64,000 bases of DNA from Hypericum androsaemum (taxonomy: Eukaryota > Streptophyta > Magnoliopsida > Malpighiales > Hypericaceae), in assembly GCA_963995505.1 (NCBI GenBank), contig OZ023198.1:7712558-7776557 (forward strand), given 5' to 3'. The number at the start of each line of letters is the position of its first letter. The stretch's first letter is position 1. Positions 46,101 through 57,018 of the stretch are shown here, one piece after another. Both the position numbers and the translations under genes were made by a program. The notes beneath the pieces were generated by a model. That model had not been told where the DNA came from. It saw only the letters and a program-made list of their open reading frames with translations, and did no database searches.

Positions 46101-46975
46101 TTGACATGAAAGATATGGGGCTAGCTGACGTCATACTGTGGATTAAAATCTCTAGGACGACTGAAGGACTTGTCTTGTCACAATCTCACTACGTTGAGAA
46201 TGTACTCAAGAAATTCGATGCTTTTGACAAACCTCCAGCTAAGACTCCGGTAGACCTAAGTCTACGCTTGGCTAAAAATAGAGGTGACCCAGTTTCTCAA
46301 CTGAAATATGCAAAGACCATTGGGAGTCTAATGTACTTAACAAATTGTACACGTCCTGATATTGCATACTCAGTTAGCAAGCTTAGTAGATTCACGAGCA
46401 ATCCAGGACCAGACCACTAACTAGCTCTGGAAAGGGTTCTAAAGTATCTTAAACATACCATGAACCATGGCATACTTTATACTTGGTATCTAGCTGTATT
46501 GGAAGGATACAGTGATGCGAATTAGATATCGGACACTAAAGACTCTAAATCCACTAGTGGTTATGTGTTCACCATAGGTGGAGGAGCTGTGTCCTTGAAA
46601 TCCTCTAAACAAACATGCATAGCTCGATCCACCATGGAGTCGAAGTTTATAGCACTAGACAAAGCTGGGGAAGAAGCTGAATGGCTCAGAAATTTCCTAG
46701 AGGATATTCCGTGTTGGAATAAGCCTGTGCCCCCTATATTGATACATTGTGATAGCATGTCTACAATCGGGAGAGCACAAAGTACAATGTACAACGGTAA
46801 GTTTCGACATATCCATAGGAGACATAACACCGTTAGACAATTGATCTCAAGTGGAGTAATAACCATTGATTATGTGAAGTCCAAGGACAACATAGCTGAT
46901 CCTTTGACGAAAGGAATCAACAGAGATCAAATGTATAACGCAGTAAGGAGAATGGGGTTAAAACTCACACATTAA
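43130..46975 (+). pseudogene. Copia gag-pol polyprotein, decayed
   Basis: ATG at 43130 starts gag (AERPAKFNGTEFKRWQ, then an in-frame stop). Further gag is at 43296-43586 and 43587-44090, with zinc knuckle CFNCDKPGHMAKDC (about 43862) and protease FIDTGATRHIC (about 44020). Integrase occupies about 44430-45059: [15 protein letters not shown], the HTDIC.., [14 protein letters not shown] and SDRGGEY regions and [13 protein letters not shown] are clear. RT spans 45638-46420 (VAKGFKQKEGYDFFDTYSPV, SLYGLKQAPK, LYVDDMLITG) and RNase H 46565-46975 ([29 protein letters not shown]). Stops at Gln or Trp codons (for example after GLKQAPK and after TPYEF) fit C-to-T or G-to-A decay of methylated DNA. It cannot make a functional protein. 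Confidence 0.93.
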
Positions 46976-49865
46976 AGAACGTTCATAGCGGTAACTTAAC
47001 CATGATAAGTGGAGATCACACAAACTTGGTTCAATGAGACAACTAAGTTATGGATGGTTCAGATGAATACTTGGAATCCGTCCCAGTCTCAGAAACTGCC
47101 CAAGTGCAAACCTGCAGAGGTGTGGTAAGGTTAAGCGTCTACGCTTTTAATGATTCCTATACCAGGAAAAGGTGGAGTATGGCAGGATACTCTTAATGGG
47201 AGATCACCTATATAAGTGTGAAGTGAGGCCACTTCAAAAGGAAAAAATACTTATGAATCCAAGATAAGGTCCATGGCCGAAACGGACACAACGTGAGAAC
47301 CAAAGGATATTAGAGATATCATTGTGTAAATGTTATTGTCTTGGTTTACATAAAAAAGCTGATCAGTTCAAGACATCGCGTTCACTGAGCAGCAAGTAAA
47401 TCCGATAGTATTTTACTAGGGAAGGTTCAAAGCCGTAAGCTACCTTTCTCGATGCAATGATAACTCGTCAGAATTTTTCTTAAAAGTGTCAGAATGCATT
47501 AATTATCATTCATGTGGGGGATTGTTGGAATAAATTTTTATTAATGCAATCTCACACCCCTTCGTCCGAAAAGTCACGAATTTTTTGGAAAATTGGGGTG
47601 CATGAAGGGCACATCCGAAGAGTCACGAACTCTTCGGAAAACTCTACAAGGATGAAGAGGTACCTGGAGGGTACATCTGAAGAGTCACGAACTTTTTGGA
47701 TCACATCATGCTCCTTCAGAAATATATGTGACTTTTTAGGTTCCAACCCTCCATCGCCTATAAATAGGCCCTTCCCCCTCATTTGCATCTCATCCCTACA
47801 ACTTATTGCATAAGCATTCATTAGCAATAGTTGTTCTTCTCTCCCTCTCTCAAGAAAGTTCTGAATTTCCAAGGTTCGCCTGAAGCTTCGAGAATCATTG
47901 TGCTACGAACTCGGAAGCAGCCTAGTCGTTGTATCTTGGGGATGATTGCCGCAGCCCGTAAAGCACTGAATACGGGGCAATCTCGTCTTACGGAGAAAGA
48001 GTCCAACTCTTGCCTCGACTATTAAAGATCCTAATCAAGTACAGTACCTCCGACAAACAACAGATTAACCAAGGAACTCATAATAACAAAAACTACTATG
48101 ACAAAAGAAGCTCATAAAGCTCTATAATGCTAAACCCAAGTGGTTAAAAATTTTATATTATAGGAATAAGGCGACACTATTAGTGTTGATGATTTGAGAT
48201 TGCCAATAAGATGCAATAGCCATAGCTAAATACAAAGCTCAATGGAAAAACTAATATATTTTGTTAATGTGATACTTTGCTACTAAAAGATGGTATTCGT
48301 GAAATGTGTGAAGTCAGTGTACATATGGCCAATCCTCTTACATAAACCTTGTGAAAAAATGCATGATTAACATTGATGGGAACCTAAACTTTGTGATTGG
48401 AGAACTAATGAAGAAGGTTTATATGGGTAACAACAAGTCACGAGTTAATCACTCTAGTACTAAAATTTGGTCCATTTCCTATAGTGTGGGTGTAAGAGTA
48501 CTATATTGCACTGTGGTAGGATAAGCTTAAAGTTTTTAATGATCTTATAACCTTTCAAAAAGGGTGTTGTATAAAATGCAATATACACTTAATGAGGTCA
48601 CCTATATGGGTATCGAGTGGAGCCACTCGTATGAGATTGTAGCTTAATCTCTAGAGCACTCAGGCATGGCTGATTTAACGCGAAATAGCGACAACGACAA
48701 AAATTGCAGGGGTGAGGTGTAGCTTGTAGGGTTCAAGTATACAACATAGTGATCATAATTCATAGAAGTTAAAATAACTTCATCATGATACTGTATGCTT
48801 TCCCTAAGTGTAAGGTCTGGTTCATAGTCTACGAGATACCAGAGCCGATACACTTACATCCATATAGTATACTCAGAAAAGTATTTCAAATTTTTTCGCC
48901 ATGTATATCAGTGGTAAATATTTGAAATAGTGAGAGATTGTTAGAAAAATGGAGCAAATATTAGTAAGTAAAATGATAATTCAAAGAGAATTTTAATGGG
49001 CATAAATAATTTGAGTAATTAATATTGGATGTTACAAAATTGTAACAATCCACATTTAAAATCCAAATTAAAATAGATATTTATTTGAGAAAATGAATCT
49101 ATTATTTTTAGATTTTGTAACATTCAACATTAATTTCAAAATTTATTAGCATAAATTAATTCCAAAATTTTAATATTAAATCATATGTTACACAATTAAA
49201 TTGTGTAAATGCCCAGATTTATTTTTTCCTTTGGATATTTGTTATATAAGAAGGTTATCCTTCTATTGTTGAGTAACATAACCAATGGTTAGAACTATTG
49301 CTCCATTTTCCGATTCCGAGTATCTATACTTTATTCTTGTTAGATTATTGTTTGCTCGGGTTTGTTTGAACTCGGAAGGTCTGTTTAATCCTGGAGAACT
49401 ACACCTTCTGGTAAAATAAGTCTTAAGGACAGTGTTTTCTACGCGACTCAGATCAATTTTTCGTTGTTTTTCACCATATTTTTCCAACAAGTTTCCTTCT
49501 TATTGTTTTATGTCCTTGTATTGTGATTGGCTTAGATTAGTGCTATGAATTCTGCCATGAGTTATTGTGAAGGAACGTTTACCACTAGTCTAAACGCCCA
49601 GGAACTCATTATTGGGGCACAATCATACGTGCTCAAACCGCTTTTTGAACCATATATTGCAGAGCAACATACCAAATCTCGTGGGGGCTCACTAAACATC
49701 CCGAATTTCTTTTTTTTTTTTCCCGATCACTATGGACCTTATTTTATGAGTCATTGTCTCTATATTATTTTTTATACTTAAACCCCAAATTCTGCTTTGT
49801 GCATTCAAGTTGTTTAAATTTTTCTTCATTACATAGTTTGTTAGAATGACATTTTGGAACTTAAG

Positions 49866-50745
49866 GCTGCGTTTAGTTCCACAGAAAATGGATGGAACAA
49901 AATTAGAAGTTTGTCCCAGCCCACCCCTATTTGTTGTCCCTTTTATTTTCATGGAACAGAAAATTCTATCCAGGGATAGAAATCTCTTGTGATATGTTTT
50001 TACCATATTACTTAAACTCTTTTCTTTTTTATTTCTTCACCAAGTTTAACCCAATAAAACCTAATTATTATATATAATATATGATTTTCGAGTCTCGCAA
50101 ATAATTTTTTTAATTCGAATTCAAATATTGCAGTATTTGTATACTCATTTAAATTTTCTAAATTTTACATTTCTGATATAAATCCATATAAAGATAAAAA
50201 ATGGTTAATTCAGATATTTGATTATTAGATACATATTTACCATGATAGTGTTTTAATAAGGTCTTCGTATAAGCGAATTCAACACATGATTCCATTGTAC
50301 ACGGTACATGTACCAAGGGTTCTTAATAATGCTTATACCTTTACCAAAAACATACGTATTTATCAAATTATGTGAATATATATTAAAAATAATGGTAATG
50401 TAACTACGATGATCTAAATTTTTAAGGATTTTTTTTGAACGATTTAGTTTTGATATCTATTTTTTATTCAAGAATTTTATTTTTATGATACAATAATTTT
50501 TAATGTAACTGTGATAATCGATTTTACTCGAGTTAATGAATATTCTCTCTTTTTTGTCGTGAAGGATAATTTTGTCTTTAAAAAAATGTTAGACTGAACT
50601 GTCACACGTATCAAATAGATAACTAGACTAAATGTCCAATCATGTACTAAAATTACCAAACACGGGACAGGACAGCTAAAACAAACAGATCTGTCTAGTA
50701 CTATACTGTCATATATCTCTAGTCATGTCCATAAGACGTACCAAA
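49866..50745. mobile_element. Insertion in block B, probable small TIR element
   Basis: Block A lacks this segment: flanks GACATTTTGGA(A/G)CTTAA and TCTTTTGCATTGA.AATAGG are close together at 19640-19680. It begins GGCTGCGTTTAGTTCC and ends GTACCAAAC next to TAA, with TAA also before its start, as in PIF/Harbinger-type 3-bp duplications. The inverted ends are weak, so the class is uncertain. No coding sequence. Confidence 0.45.
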
Positions 50746-51759
50746 CTAAGTGTCTTTTGCATTGAAAATAGGCACATGTTAGTTAGTTCTTGGGCTTGGC
50801 CCATTTACTTGTAATTGATAATTGGTGTGGATAATAAACAGGTCTTCTATTTCAAAAAAAAAGGTCTTGAATAATATTGGGGTGAGATATGTCATCTTGT
50901 AACCCATTTATTATTATTCTTATTATTATTATTATTATATATCTTTTAATCTTTTACCTAAATTTCATTTACGTCCCTAATCCTAGTGGACAGTTCAGAG
51001 TCGTATTATTTTCAAGAGACATTTTCAGAGTTCATCTCACATCTCTAATCTTTTCCAACTTCCTCAAACTTCAGTTTAGTACGATTAAATTAATTTGTAG
51101 AGTTTATTAAATTACAAATAATTAAATTAAAATTTTGATAATTATAAATGATAATTTAATTTGTTTAATTACTTTTTTAGAAGTTCATTTGTTATATTAC
51201 TGACGGCCCAACTCCGAAGTATGGTCAAAAGGTGATTAAGATTTGTCAAAACGACAAGCTTTTGTTCTTCCACCGTGGAACCCATTTGTACTTTACTTTA
51301 TATTTTTCTCGGTTAATTAGTTTAATGATTCTTCAATGTGAAAACCAAAAACAGGGGACCCACTATTTTCTCTCGTTAAAATCAACTACTGGATCAGGAA
51401 CTTATCCAAATGCCATTCCTTTCATTTCCAATTTATTAATTGGGCATACAATATCCAGTATCCTTCTCCCATCTCTCTAAACAGAAAGCACTATTCTATA
51501 TATAGTCACAAAGTACCATTCCAATTACTAAACTACAACCACCACTCCTGTACACTTGCACTAATTTACTTGGTAGCATATTTGCAAACTATTCTATCAT
51601 AATTAGAAAAAAATTTAAGTTTGAATAACAATATCAAATATTTACTTAGATTAATTGACGAAGTCATTATTCAAATAATAATTTTTTATCGATCAACCAA
51701 AAAAAATTTACGCCGTCGCCCACCTTCTCTCTCTTAACTTTTACGTGTTCTTCCGGCCT

Positions 51760-51768
51760 TATATAAAA
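51760..51768 (+). promoter_or_regulatory. TATA box of MYB copy B
   Basis: TATATAAAA lies 102 bases before the ATG and is followed by an A/C-rich leader (51780-51870) without upstream ATGs. This region has no counterpart in copy A. Confidence 0.75.
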
Positions 51769-51870
51769 AAGAAACAAACCGGGCATCAACAACTCATCAA
51801 AACACAACCCAGAAGAGAATTATTACAAGAACAAGAAAGAAAAAGAGCACCTCCACCTTAAGCTTTAGCT

Positions 51871-53164
51871 ATGAGGAACCCATCTTCTTCTTCTTCTTAC
51901 TCTCCTTCAAGAGGAAGCGCCACCATCAACTCTACTACTGCTACTCCTTGCTGTAGCAACGTAGGGATAAAGAAGGGCCCGTGGACGCCAGAGGAGGACC
52001 GGGTTCTGGCGGGCTATGTAAGGAAGGAGGGGGAGGGAAGGTGGCGCACCCTACCGAAGCGAGCCGGGCTGCTCAGGTGCGGGAAGAGTTGCCGCCTCAG
52101 GTGGATGAACTACCTGAGGCCTTCGGTTAAGAGGGGACGTATTGCTCCTGATGAGGAAGACCTCATTCTCAGACTCCATAGGTTGCTGGGTAATAGGTAT
52201 AACAGTTTCTTGATCTCTTTCCTCTTTCCATTTTGATTCTTTTCCCGATCTGGGTAGCTAACTTTTCCCTTTGTTTTTCTGTTTAAGGGTTGATTTAATT
52301 TTAAATCACGGATCAAGTTCACTTTTAGCTAGGGTTTTTCCCTCCTCTTTGAGCCATTTCGTTGTATTTCTCTAAAGTGCACCCAACAAAAACTAGAATG
52401 GTCTATATCCATGTACTTGTAACAAGCTTCTTGACCTCGTTCTCTCTCATGCGCAATTTTATGGCATCTGATATTATCGGCTTAAATATTTAGGCTTCCG
52501 TTGTCCTAATATTTTCGTGTTCAACCTTACAATTTCAAATTCCTAGGATACTCTTTACCAAATAGGCTTCGGTGCTCAATATTGGAATGTACTTTCTCCT
52601 TTCTCACCCCTCATGTGAAACTGCAGGTGGTCTTTGATAGCCGGGAGAATACCTGGACGGACAGATAACGAGATTAAGAACTACTGGAACACTCATCTCA
52701 GCAAGAAGCTCATAAACCAAGGGATTGATCCCAGGACCCACAAGCCACTAAACCCTAATCCAGTCTTCTCAGAAGCTGCCCCTCCTTCTCAACCAAACCA
52801 AGCCACAAACCCCAAACCCTTCCCTTTCGATCCCGAATCAGCCACCACGACTGATGCTGGTGGTGTGAACTGGCCCAGCTCACCATGTCTGAATGTTGGA
52901 GAGGCGTTTGCTGCAACCAACAATGGGAATTATGAGGACCATTTCTCAAGCTTCCTTGATTCTCTAATCAACATCGACAGTTTGCTTGTGAGCCATCAAC
53001 CCCACCAGGTGGCTTCTCCATCACTTGAGCCAGTGCCTGTGGCTTCATCTGCCCAGCATTTTAGGGTCCATAATACCATCTGGGAAGCTGATGCCATGTC
53101 CTCCTTCGCCGGCTTCGGCTGCCAGGAAGATGATTCTAATTTGAACAATCATCCAGCTGCTTGA
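51871..53164 (+). CDS. MYB5: R2R3-MYB transcription factor, MYB5-like, copy B
   Basis: Exons 51871-52196 and 52627-53164 (287 aa); the intron is 430 bp, GT..AG, at the same codon as in copy A. The start is the first ATG after the TATA box and leader. DNA-binding repeats carry Trp38, 58, 78 in R2 and Ile91, Trp110, Trp129 in R3; Met79 (NYLRP context) is the residue also found in Arabidopsis MYB5. The bHLH-contact signature (DLx2Rx3Lx6Lx3R, 97-116), [12 protein letters not shown] and [10 protein letters not shown] are all present; an EAR repressor motif was not noticed. Predicted to act in the nucleus in a MYB-bHLH-WD40 complex on epidermal and flavonoid genes. With its promoter intact, this is the copy more likely to keep the ancestral role. 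Confidence 0.95.
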
Positions 53165-56100
53165 CCCTCCATGCAAGATAAATTATAAGCTTGGTAACTA
53201 TCATGTTCATGCTTTTGAATTAGTGCTAAAAAATGAAACTATATTGTAATATTTTTCTGTTTAAGCCGAGGCGCCCTCTTTAAAACCTAATTACTAGGCG
53301 AAAAGCATGCATGCATGGCTGCCTGTAGTTCATAGATATTTTCAGGTTGATGTGTTGTATTCCCTACATGTTTGTAATATTCCTCATAGATATATGTTAG
53401 TTGCTTAATTAAACTTTCCGAATGAGACGAGACAAAGATGAATTTATCGATATATAGGGTTCAATTCCTAAGTGTAATAGTTAGTGTAAAATTTACTTAT
53501 ATGTATGTCTAAGACATTATGGGTTTTCTTCCAATGATGATGTTATTGTATAAATGCTAATTAATTGAACTTGGTTCTTCATTTTCTTAATTTTTTTTTT
53601 TTGGGATGAGATTGTTCATGTCTAATTAATATATTTCGTTTTTGGTGGAGAGAAGCCACGTTAATATTAATGTCAACCAGTTTAACATCGTGTAGCATGT
53701 GTAGTTGAGCTTTAATGATCGGAGCTTCACACTTAACTCCTATTATGGACACGTCCTTAATGCAAGCATGTACCTTTATTAATTTTACCATCTTTTTTTT
53801 ATTTTTCCCCTAAAAGAACAGTACTTTTGTTTGGAAAACAATGGTCCATGCTTCCATGAGAATTATATAGTTACTATTTATACTTGCAACAAGTTTGAAC
53901 AACTTCCACTAATGAGTGTAGTGATCTTAACACGTCCCCTCAAACGAAGTTTATTTAGTCGCATGATGTTGACTTATTTTTCGTTCCATTAAACAAGTGA
54001 TCATACGAGCAATCAATAAATCACATGATTAATACCATCTCCACATCCAAAATCACAAGTCATTATGAGTTGATGAAACATTTATAAATAAGATTCAACA
54101 ACTTGCACAATTCAAATAGTAATCTCAACATTGTTAATAAAGTCATGTCTTATGTAACAAAGGCCATAATCTTGTACAGCTCCTGCCAGCTAGGAATATT
54201 ACTGTACAGTAATGACGGGATACCGTTAATTAAGTAGGACAGGCTCCATATATATAAGTTATTATAGCTTCTTGGGAGCTAAAGATTTTAGATTACACCA
54301 AAAAAAAGCTAAATCTTATAGAATGTATGTGGCTCTTGAATGTTCAATGGATGTTGGAGAGGAAAGTAATAAATAAGTAGTCATAACTAGTTATAGTGGC
54401 GCTTGTAGCTCAAGAAAAGATGAGAGAGAGAGTAGGTGTACAATAAGTTTCGTGTGATGTGAGTAGGTGGGATGCCCTCCTATTTGACCCATGGATACAA
54501 ATTTGCTTAATTCCCCACACTTTTGCCATTACTCTTCTTCTCACATAAAGGAAAAAATCTGCACTCAAGGCCACTTCAAACTCACTGAAAGGAAAAGACA
54601 CCGAGATTTTGTGGATATGGAAGTCCAGATTTTGTATGATTGCAAAGTTATCGTTGATTAAATCAATGATAATTCGGACGAGAGATAGAATGGTAATCAT
54701 AAAACGAAGTTTTCTGTGTAAAAGCCATGATACATAGTATGTCTAGGTGCAAGTTATCTTATACTCCAAGATCGGCGAACAAAATCGCCAATTGAGTAGC
54801 GATAAGATTTAGATTAAATATATGTCGACCCTATTGGTTATCACATCCGCTCGAGAAACTTATGTTACTTTTGTACAATGATTACCCCACTTACGTAAAT
54901 ATAAAATTTTACATAAAATGTATGTTAATTCTAAAAAAATTAAAAGACACCGTCGAAAGAACTATTCTTTAAATATAATCCTACCATGATTGTTAAAAGG
55001 TTCAGTAAAACAACTTGCCAAAATCTTAACGTGCTTTCTCAAACATGCAATTTTTTTTACAAGTAAATTTTTATAGCAATTTACACTCGCTAGGAACTAA
55101 ACTCCAAACGTTCGTCATTTCATCTTTGCACATTATCCTATTAGGCCATATGTTCTTGTATGGTTGTTACGTTCAACCACTTGTATATTGTTATCATTTT
55201 ATCTGTTTGTGATTTAGATAATTAAGTTGTTTAGTAGAGATGGAATTCTCCTATCGCATTTTTAACAAATAAATTTCATAATTAAATTACCCATTAGAAA
55301 ATTTCTCAAAAAAGATTTCTCATTGCAAAACAAGTAAGAAAACCGAATCTCAGCTAATCTCCCAGAGCATAAAACCAGAACTAACAACTTCGCAGGTATA
55401 ACCATCATTTCCCTAAATCTAAAAAACAGTACAAGTACGGCAGAAAAATATCTTACTCATAATTCGAAATCTTACCTAGGGAGTCGTATAATGCCTCATC
55501 CTGATAATTACTACTATTATTATTACTGGGCTCAAAGAGGGATTATGGGTAGGATAACAACTTTAAACTGAAGTAGAGGGCTTTAAAGTTAAAACTCTGT
55601 TCCTGTCCACTTGTGTCTCTGTTTTCATATTTTCACGTGCAGAGAAGAAGTTGAAGTACCCTTCCTTCCATAGGGGCGTTTGCTCGTCCTCACTTCCAAG
55701 GACGAGGTAACCTTCCCGTCTCATGAAACTTTTCTGATTCAAATCCCAGGCCAAATTATAGCACGTGGTTATTTTCGCGTATTGTAAAATGGGTAGTCTT
55801 GGAAATGATTGCTTGCTCATGATCATGATGTTGGTGCAATTGGGTCAATCTCATTTTTTTTCTGGGTTTTTTGTTTTGATCTGTTTGCTTCAGACTTTTG
55901 AATGCATTTTTAGCATACAAGTCCATAAAGTTCGAGTCTTTGTTGGTTCGAGAGAGATTTTTGTGACTTGTACTGGGTGGGTAGCTAATTTTTGAACCCT
56001 GAAAGCTGATAAGTTGAGTATTTCCATCTCAGTAAGAATGCCCTTTGATGGTGGTTTGGGGCTTGCGATCAGACGAATTTTTCTCGAATTTTCGCTTCGG

Positions 56101-56200
56101 AGTCTCTGTAATCCTACTTCCATGTTGGTTATTATAATTGTTGGCTAATCCGATGTTATTTGTTGTGTGGACAATATCAGGTTGGTTATTAGTTGACTGT
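53165..56200. other. 3' flank of MYB copy B and 5' region of the orphan exon
   Basis: No gene seen. 53165-55400 aligns with block A (32385-36585 after removal of the solo LTR). 55400-56216, absent from A, looks like a 5' leader with an intron: pyrimidine-rich stretches and an acceptor ATTTCAG at 56205-56211, five bases before an ATG. Confidence 0.4.
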
Positions 56201-56216
56201 AAGGATTTCAGGAGAA

Positions 56217-56273
56217 ATGGCACCTGGAGCATTAGACTACAAAAACGTGGCAACCGATTGGTTTGCAACCCAG
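56217..56273 (+). pseudogene. Orphan first coding exon of an unidentified gene
   Basis: ATG in good context (GAGAAATGGC) opens 19 codons (MAPGALDYKNVATDWFATQ) ending exactly at a splice donor CAG|GTTAGG. It is preceded by a leader-intron acceptor at 56211. No second exon could be recognised before the MULE at 56714; 56380-56450 carries a possible in-frame piece (KLIP.NIDTWKIEADDQR) conserved with 36745-36800. I do not recognise the protein. The gene may be truncated by the duplication or by later insertions. Confidence 0.4.
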
Positions 56274-56713
56274 GTTAGGCTCTCTTCTTAAGAATTGAAT
56301 CTTATCCCGGAACTTAGATATACTTTTCTACTCGAATTTTCTAACTTAATATAAACTTTATCCATGAAAAAACAGAAGCTAATTCCAATTAACATAGATA
56401 CCTGGAAGATTGAAGCCGATGATCAACGTACGTTCTCTTCTCTACATGGCTCGCTCCGATGAGAAAGGAATTAACATTTTGGGTATACGTTGGGGCCAAC
56501 ATTGTCGCACCCATATAAGAAAGAAACTCACTCTCCAGCTATTTTGGGGTAGTCATCACGTGCTGGGAAGCGTTACGCCGCGTGATCATTTAGTGAGGAT
56601 GACTGACCAAACATTCTAGCTAACTCCAAGAAACGGAACTTGGACCTACCCTTCAGTTTTGCCCCCTTTGTTCCAACTGCCTGGACGTGTGGCTATTTCC
56701 TCCTTTCTTGTCA

Positions 56714-56987
56714 GTTTTGAATTGAGTAGAGATTACTAAAAAGTTATCCTCATGGAGAGTACTGATTCAGAACTCTTAGATCTATTTTTTTATTTAAAAA
56801 ATTAATCTAATGGTCAATATCACACGAAAGATATTTTTGACCATATATCTCAAAAAATGCAAACTAAGATTCCACCCACATTAATTCCGCCGCCCACATT
56901 GATTCCACATTAATTATACTTTTTGACCATATATCTCTTCCTCTTCTCCTCTCTTTCTTGGTCACTTCATCTCTCTCTCTCTCTGTC

Positions 56988-57018
<31 letters not shown>

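Larger units (their letters stand above)
42558..48062 (+). mobile_element. Full-length Copia element, decayed, nested
   Basis: LTRs 42558-43099 (542 bp) and 47523-48062 (540 bp) begin TGTTGGAATAAATTTTT, end AACAACA and differ at about twenty positions, mostly transitions. The target duplication GATTA is exact (42553-42557, 48063-48067). The TATA box TATAAATA lies at about 42797. A polypurine tract (GTGGGGGA) precedes the 3' LTR. The interior carries gag, protease, integrase, RT and RNase H in Copia order (integrase before RT), so this is an autonomous-type element disabled by stops and shifts. Confidence 0.95.
40009..49489 (+). mobile_element. Degenerate, probably non-autonomous LTR element hosting a nested Copia
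   Basis: LTRs 40009-40576 (568 bp) and 48939-49489 (551 bp) begin TGTT(G/A)GAAAAAT and end TTTTTCCAACA. The target duplication AGTTT is exact (40004-40008, 49490-49494), and block A has one AGTTT at 14991-14995. Minus the nested element (42558-48062), the interior is under 3 kb and shows no recognisable gag, protease, integrase or RT. The region before its 3' LTR (CACCTATATGGGTATCGAGT near 48600) resembles the same region of the nested Copia (near 47210), suggesting a related non-autonomous lineage. The LTR has a TATATAAG box near 40328. Confidence 0.88.

Noticed and set aside
31132..53164. The two MYB copies as alleles wrongly placed in tandem
   Set aside because: Flanking divergence by eye near ten percent and many independent insertions with distinct ages fit an old duplication better, though long reads should settle it.
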